From the NCBI GenBank assembly GCA_947573605.1, contig CANPGM010000008.1, positions 1-64,000 of the forward strand: DNA of 64,000 nt. The letters are read 5' to 3'. This DNA comes from an uncultured Roseburia sp. (GTDB lineage: Bacteria; Bacillota; Clostridia; Lachnospirales; Lachnospiraceae). Position 1 is the stretch's first letter; every line of letters begins with the position of its first letter. Below are positions 62,003 to 64,000 of the stretch, in pieces. Under the pieces are notes generated by a model. That model made no database searches. It was not told where the DNA came from and saw only the letters and a program-made list of their open reading frames with translations. A program made the position numbers and the translations under genes.

Positions 62003-63662
62003 TGATCTTACTTCCTTCCGTACTTCTATTCGACCGAAAATCTGACCGGAGATCCGTCCGGAGATCCGGTGCATACCGTTTAATAACGGCCTCCGCAGCC
62101 TTCATTCCGTCCATTGCGGCAGACATAATTCCTCCTGCATAGCCTGCGCCTTCTCCGCACGGATAAACGCCTCTGATATTTGCCTGAAACGTGTCGTCTC
62201 TTAAAATCCGTACCGGAGAAGACGTTCTGCTCTCAATTCCTGACAAAATCGCATCTTTTCTGTCAAACCCCGGAATCATATGAGAGAAACGCCGCATTCC
62301 CTCTACAAACGCCTCTTCCGCTTCTTTCGGCAGAAGTCCGCGAAGATTGGAAAACGCATGGGCTCCGCGGGTTTGGGAAGAAAACGAGCCATATGAAACG
62401 GAGATTTTATTCTCACAGAAATCTCCATAAAGCTGCTGCGGTATCCTGCCGTCTGCAAGACGGTAAGCTTTTTCCTCAAGCTGCTGCTGAAACCGAACGC
62501 CTGCGAGCGCATCGTCCGTATCGCCAAAGTCTTCCGGCGTTACGGAAACAATGACAGCGCTGTTGGCGTTCTCGCCGGCCCGGTCCGAATAGCTCATTCC
62601 GTTGACGCAGAGCCTTCCCGGTTCGGATGAGGCGTTGACTACATAGCCGCCCGGGCACATGCAAAACGAATAAACGCTTCGGCCATTCCCCGTCTGAGCC
62701 GTTACTTTATAGGGAGCTGCAGGAAGTTTTTGCGCATATTCCGTTCCGTATTGAGCTATATTTATTTCCGCTTGCGGGTGTTCTACGCGGAAACCAACTG
62801 CAAAAGATTTTGATTTCAGGCCAAAATGATTCTTATGCAGCATGGAAATCGTATCGCGTGCACTGTGCCCGACTGCGAGAATACAGATTTCTGTATCGAT
62901 CCACTCTTCCAGGCTGTCATGCCGCACCAGAACTGACGCAACGGCTCCGTCTTTGATTCGAAAATCCGTCGCCTGATGTTCAAACAGAAAGGTTCCCCCC
63001 ATTGCGATAATGTCGTTTCTCATATTACATATCACTTTGGCCAGAATATCGGTTCCGATATGCGGTCTGCTGTCAAATAATATTTCTTTCGGCGCGCCGT
63101 ATGATACAAATCGTTCTAATACAAAATCGTTTCTGCCGGTGGTATCCCGCACCAGTGTATTCAGTTTCCCGTCCGAAAAGGTTCCGGCCCCGCCTTCGCC
63201 GAAAGAAACATTAGAAGCCAGATTCAGCTTTCCCAGTTCCCAGAATTCTTTTACATCTTGCGTCCTTTCTTCCACCCGTTTCCCGCGTTCAAGCACAAGC
63301 GGGGCAAAACCCGTCTTTGCAAGAAGGAACGCGGCAAACAGTCCGGCCGGTCCGTCTCCGATAATCAGCGGCCGATTGCAAAGTCTCTCGGTTCCATGCA
63401 AAGGAACCGCATATTTTTCGTTCTTTACCGGTAAAATGTTTTTATTGCCGGTTCTTTTTAAAACAGCCGCTTCCCGTTCTGTTTCTACATTTACCGTATA
63501 TACATAAAAAAGCGCCGGTTTCTTTCTGGCGTCAATGGAGCGTCTTACAATCGTATAGCGCTTTAACTGCTCTTGTCGCAGCTTTAGTGTTTTTTTGATT
63601 TTCTGTTTAACATCTGATTCCGTATGATCGATGGGCAGCTTTAACTGTTGAATTTGAATCAT
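61995..63662 (-). CDS. FAD-dependent NAD(FAD)-utilising dehydrogenase
   Basis: 555 residues. An N-terminal part of about 100 residues with RRSIDARKKPALFYVY, then a FAD-binding Rossmann fold LIIGDGPAGLFAAFLLAKTG, conserved SFGEGGAGTFSDGKLNTLVRD and the C-terminal GVYPCGEGAGYAGGIMSAAMDGMKAAE. Member of an uncharacterised dehydrogenase family found across Firmicutes; substrate unknown. The tail contains a repeated DLRT/DLRS/DFRS encoded by a 12-bp minisatellite. Translationally coupled to mutS. Confidence 0.9.
   Translation of the reverse strand: MIQIQQLKLPIDHTESDVKQKIKKTLKLRQEQLKRYTIVRRSIDARKKPALFYVYTVNVETEREAAVLKRTGNKNILPVKNEKYAVPLHGTERLCNRPLIIGDGPAGLFAAFLLAKTGFAPLVLERGKRVEERTQDVKEFWELGKLNLASNVSFGEGGAGTFSDGKLNTLVRDTTGRNDFVLERFVSYGAPKEILFDSRPHIGTDILAKVICNMRNDIIAMGGTFLFEHQATDFRIKDGAVASVLVRHDSLEEWIDTEICILAVGHSARDTISMLHKNHFGLKSKSFAVGFRVEHPQAEINIAQYGTEYAQKLPAAPYKVTAQTGNGRSVYSFCMCPGGYVVNASSEPGRLCVNGMSYSDRAGENANSAVIVSVTPEDFGDTDDALAGVRFQQQLEEKAYRLADGRIPQQLYGDFCENKISVSYGSFSSQTRGAHAFSNLRGLLPKEAEEAFVEGMRRFSHMIPGFDRKDAILSGIESRTSSPVRILRDDTFQANIRGVYPCGEGAGYAGGIMSAAMDGMKAAEAVIKRYAPDLRTDLRSDFRSNRSTEGSKISG
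62032..62067 (-). repeat. Three-unit 12-bp minisatellite at the flavoprotein 3' end
   Basis: On the plus strand the units are GACCGAAAATCT, GACCGGAGATCC and GTCCGGAGATCC. They encode a four-residue repeat (DLRT, DLRS, DFRS) in the flavoprotein tail just before the mutS start. Confidence 0.75.
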
Positions 63663-63716
63663 CGTTCCTCATTTCCGTACAAGTTGTTTAAATACTCGTA
63701 AAATATAAATTTATGT

Positions 63717-64000
63717 CTATGAGTTTCTGACAGAAAGAGCCTTTAGGGCGGCATGAAGTCCCGCCACATAGCCGCTTGACCATGCCCATTGAAGATTATA
63801 ACCGCCGCATCTTCCGTCGATATCAATCACTTCTCCTGCAAAATAAACGTTAGGTACAAGCAGTGATTCCAGTGTTTCGCTGTTAATCTCCGCTGTATCG
63901 ACACCCCCAGCGCAGACCTGCGCCTGTTCAAACGAATTTGTACCCGTAATATCCACACGAAGACTTTTCGTTTTTTTGACAAGTCGTTTTATCTGTTCTT
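63717..64000 (-). CDS. C-terminal part of a BaiN/HI0933 family flavoprotein
   Basis: The frame runs in from the right edge of the window, leaving the last 94 or so residues. The end VYFAGEVIDIDGRCGGYNLQWAWSSGYVAGLHAA is the hallmark FAD-contact C-terminus of HI0933/BaiN flavoproteins, and QAQVCAGGVDTAEI precedes it. Internal GTG 63956 is not a start. Activity in this organism is unknown. It lies upstream of and co-directional with the second flavoprotein. Confidence 0.85.
   Translation of the reverse strand, partial: EQIKRLVKKTKSLRVDITGTNSFEQAQVCAGGVDTAEINSETLESLLVPNVYFAGEVIDIDGRCGGYNLQWAWSSGYVAGLHAALKALSVRNS

Noticed and set aside
61714-63507. Long antisense frames opposite mutS and the flavoprotein (142 and 165 codons)
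   Set aside because: They are shadows of well-identified genes on the other strand; composition and lack of start signals argue against coding.

Overview
The window reads as a chromosome segment of a low-to-mid GC Firmicute, most likely a Lachnospiraceae-type Clostridium relative. The evidence is gene content and order: yicC-remA-gmk-rpoZ, rplU-prp-rpmA-obg with an N-terminally extended bL27, a short-form HisG with HisZ, the sporulation gene ylbJ, a Gram-positive LexA with CGAAC-type boxes, and minDE next to rodA, PBP2 and mreBCD. I see no rRNA, tRNA, CRISPR array, insertion sequence or prophage. Almost everything is housekeeping.

Layout. Left edge to 3.3 kb: tail of an unknown gene, a small BlaI-like regulator, pepF and a small helical protein. 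3.4-9.9 kb: a long plus-strand run from a consensus promoter (yicC, remA, gmk, rpoZ, rimO, pgsA, pncC, rsmD, coaD and a coiled-coil protein). 9.9-17.5 kb: ylbJ (minus), pepD, an M23 peptidase, an RsuA-type pseudouridine synthase, a YgiQ radical SAM protein, an RluC/D-type pseudouridine synthase and recU. 17.5-22.8 kb: a his operon (hisZ, G, D, B and a HisF-like/HisI/HisE fusion). 22.8-28.1 kb: acyltransferase, small membrane protein, two paired radical SAM/DUF2344 genes and RNase G. 28.1-32.8 kb: ribosome cluster rplU-prp-rpmA-obg-yhbY-nadD-yqeK-rsfS. 32.9-34.1 kb: SOS divergon lexA/yneA-like. 34.2-38.2 kb: acyltransferase, Xer-type recombinase, TtcA-like protein, dtd and a kinase. From 38.3 kb to the right edge nearly all genes are on the minus strand: rluD-lspA-aroB, ylmH-sepF-yggS with an HlyD-like protein, a cell-wall block (dac, mgsA, rodA, minE, minD, PBP2, mreD, mreC, mreB, radC), and the block mutS-mutL-miaA-(methionine gamma-lyase-like) with two flavoproteins.

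The most unusual signal is in the short gaps between genes. At least ten genes on both strands are preceded by a tiny GC-rich stem (GCCGC/GCGGC type), nearly all followed by a GAATGAGAGG-like ribosome-binding segment and then the start codon. Two distant copies (before the RluC/D-like gene at 16.0 kb and before mreC at 53.2 kb) extend to a 98-bp repeat with three consecutive hairpins, 3 differences between copies, ending exactly at the ATG and containing TTCCTC, which is complementary to the GAGGAA of its own ribosome-binding site. This looks like a dispersed 5'-leader element that could control translation. Other points of interest: a perfect 20-bp inverted repeat at the predicted yicC transcription start, a six-copy tandem repeat abutting the rplU promoter, a HisF-like barrel that has lost both catalytic aspartates fused to HisIE, a methylglyoxal synthase homologue with valine at the catalytic aspartate position, and a 68-bp tandem duplication of the 3' end of dtd.

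Starts were chosen by ribosome-binding site and family alignment. In seven genes the ATG inside the GAATGAGAGG segment is an in-frame upstream decoy that would add 4-5 codons (MRGKM, MRGIM and similar).
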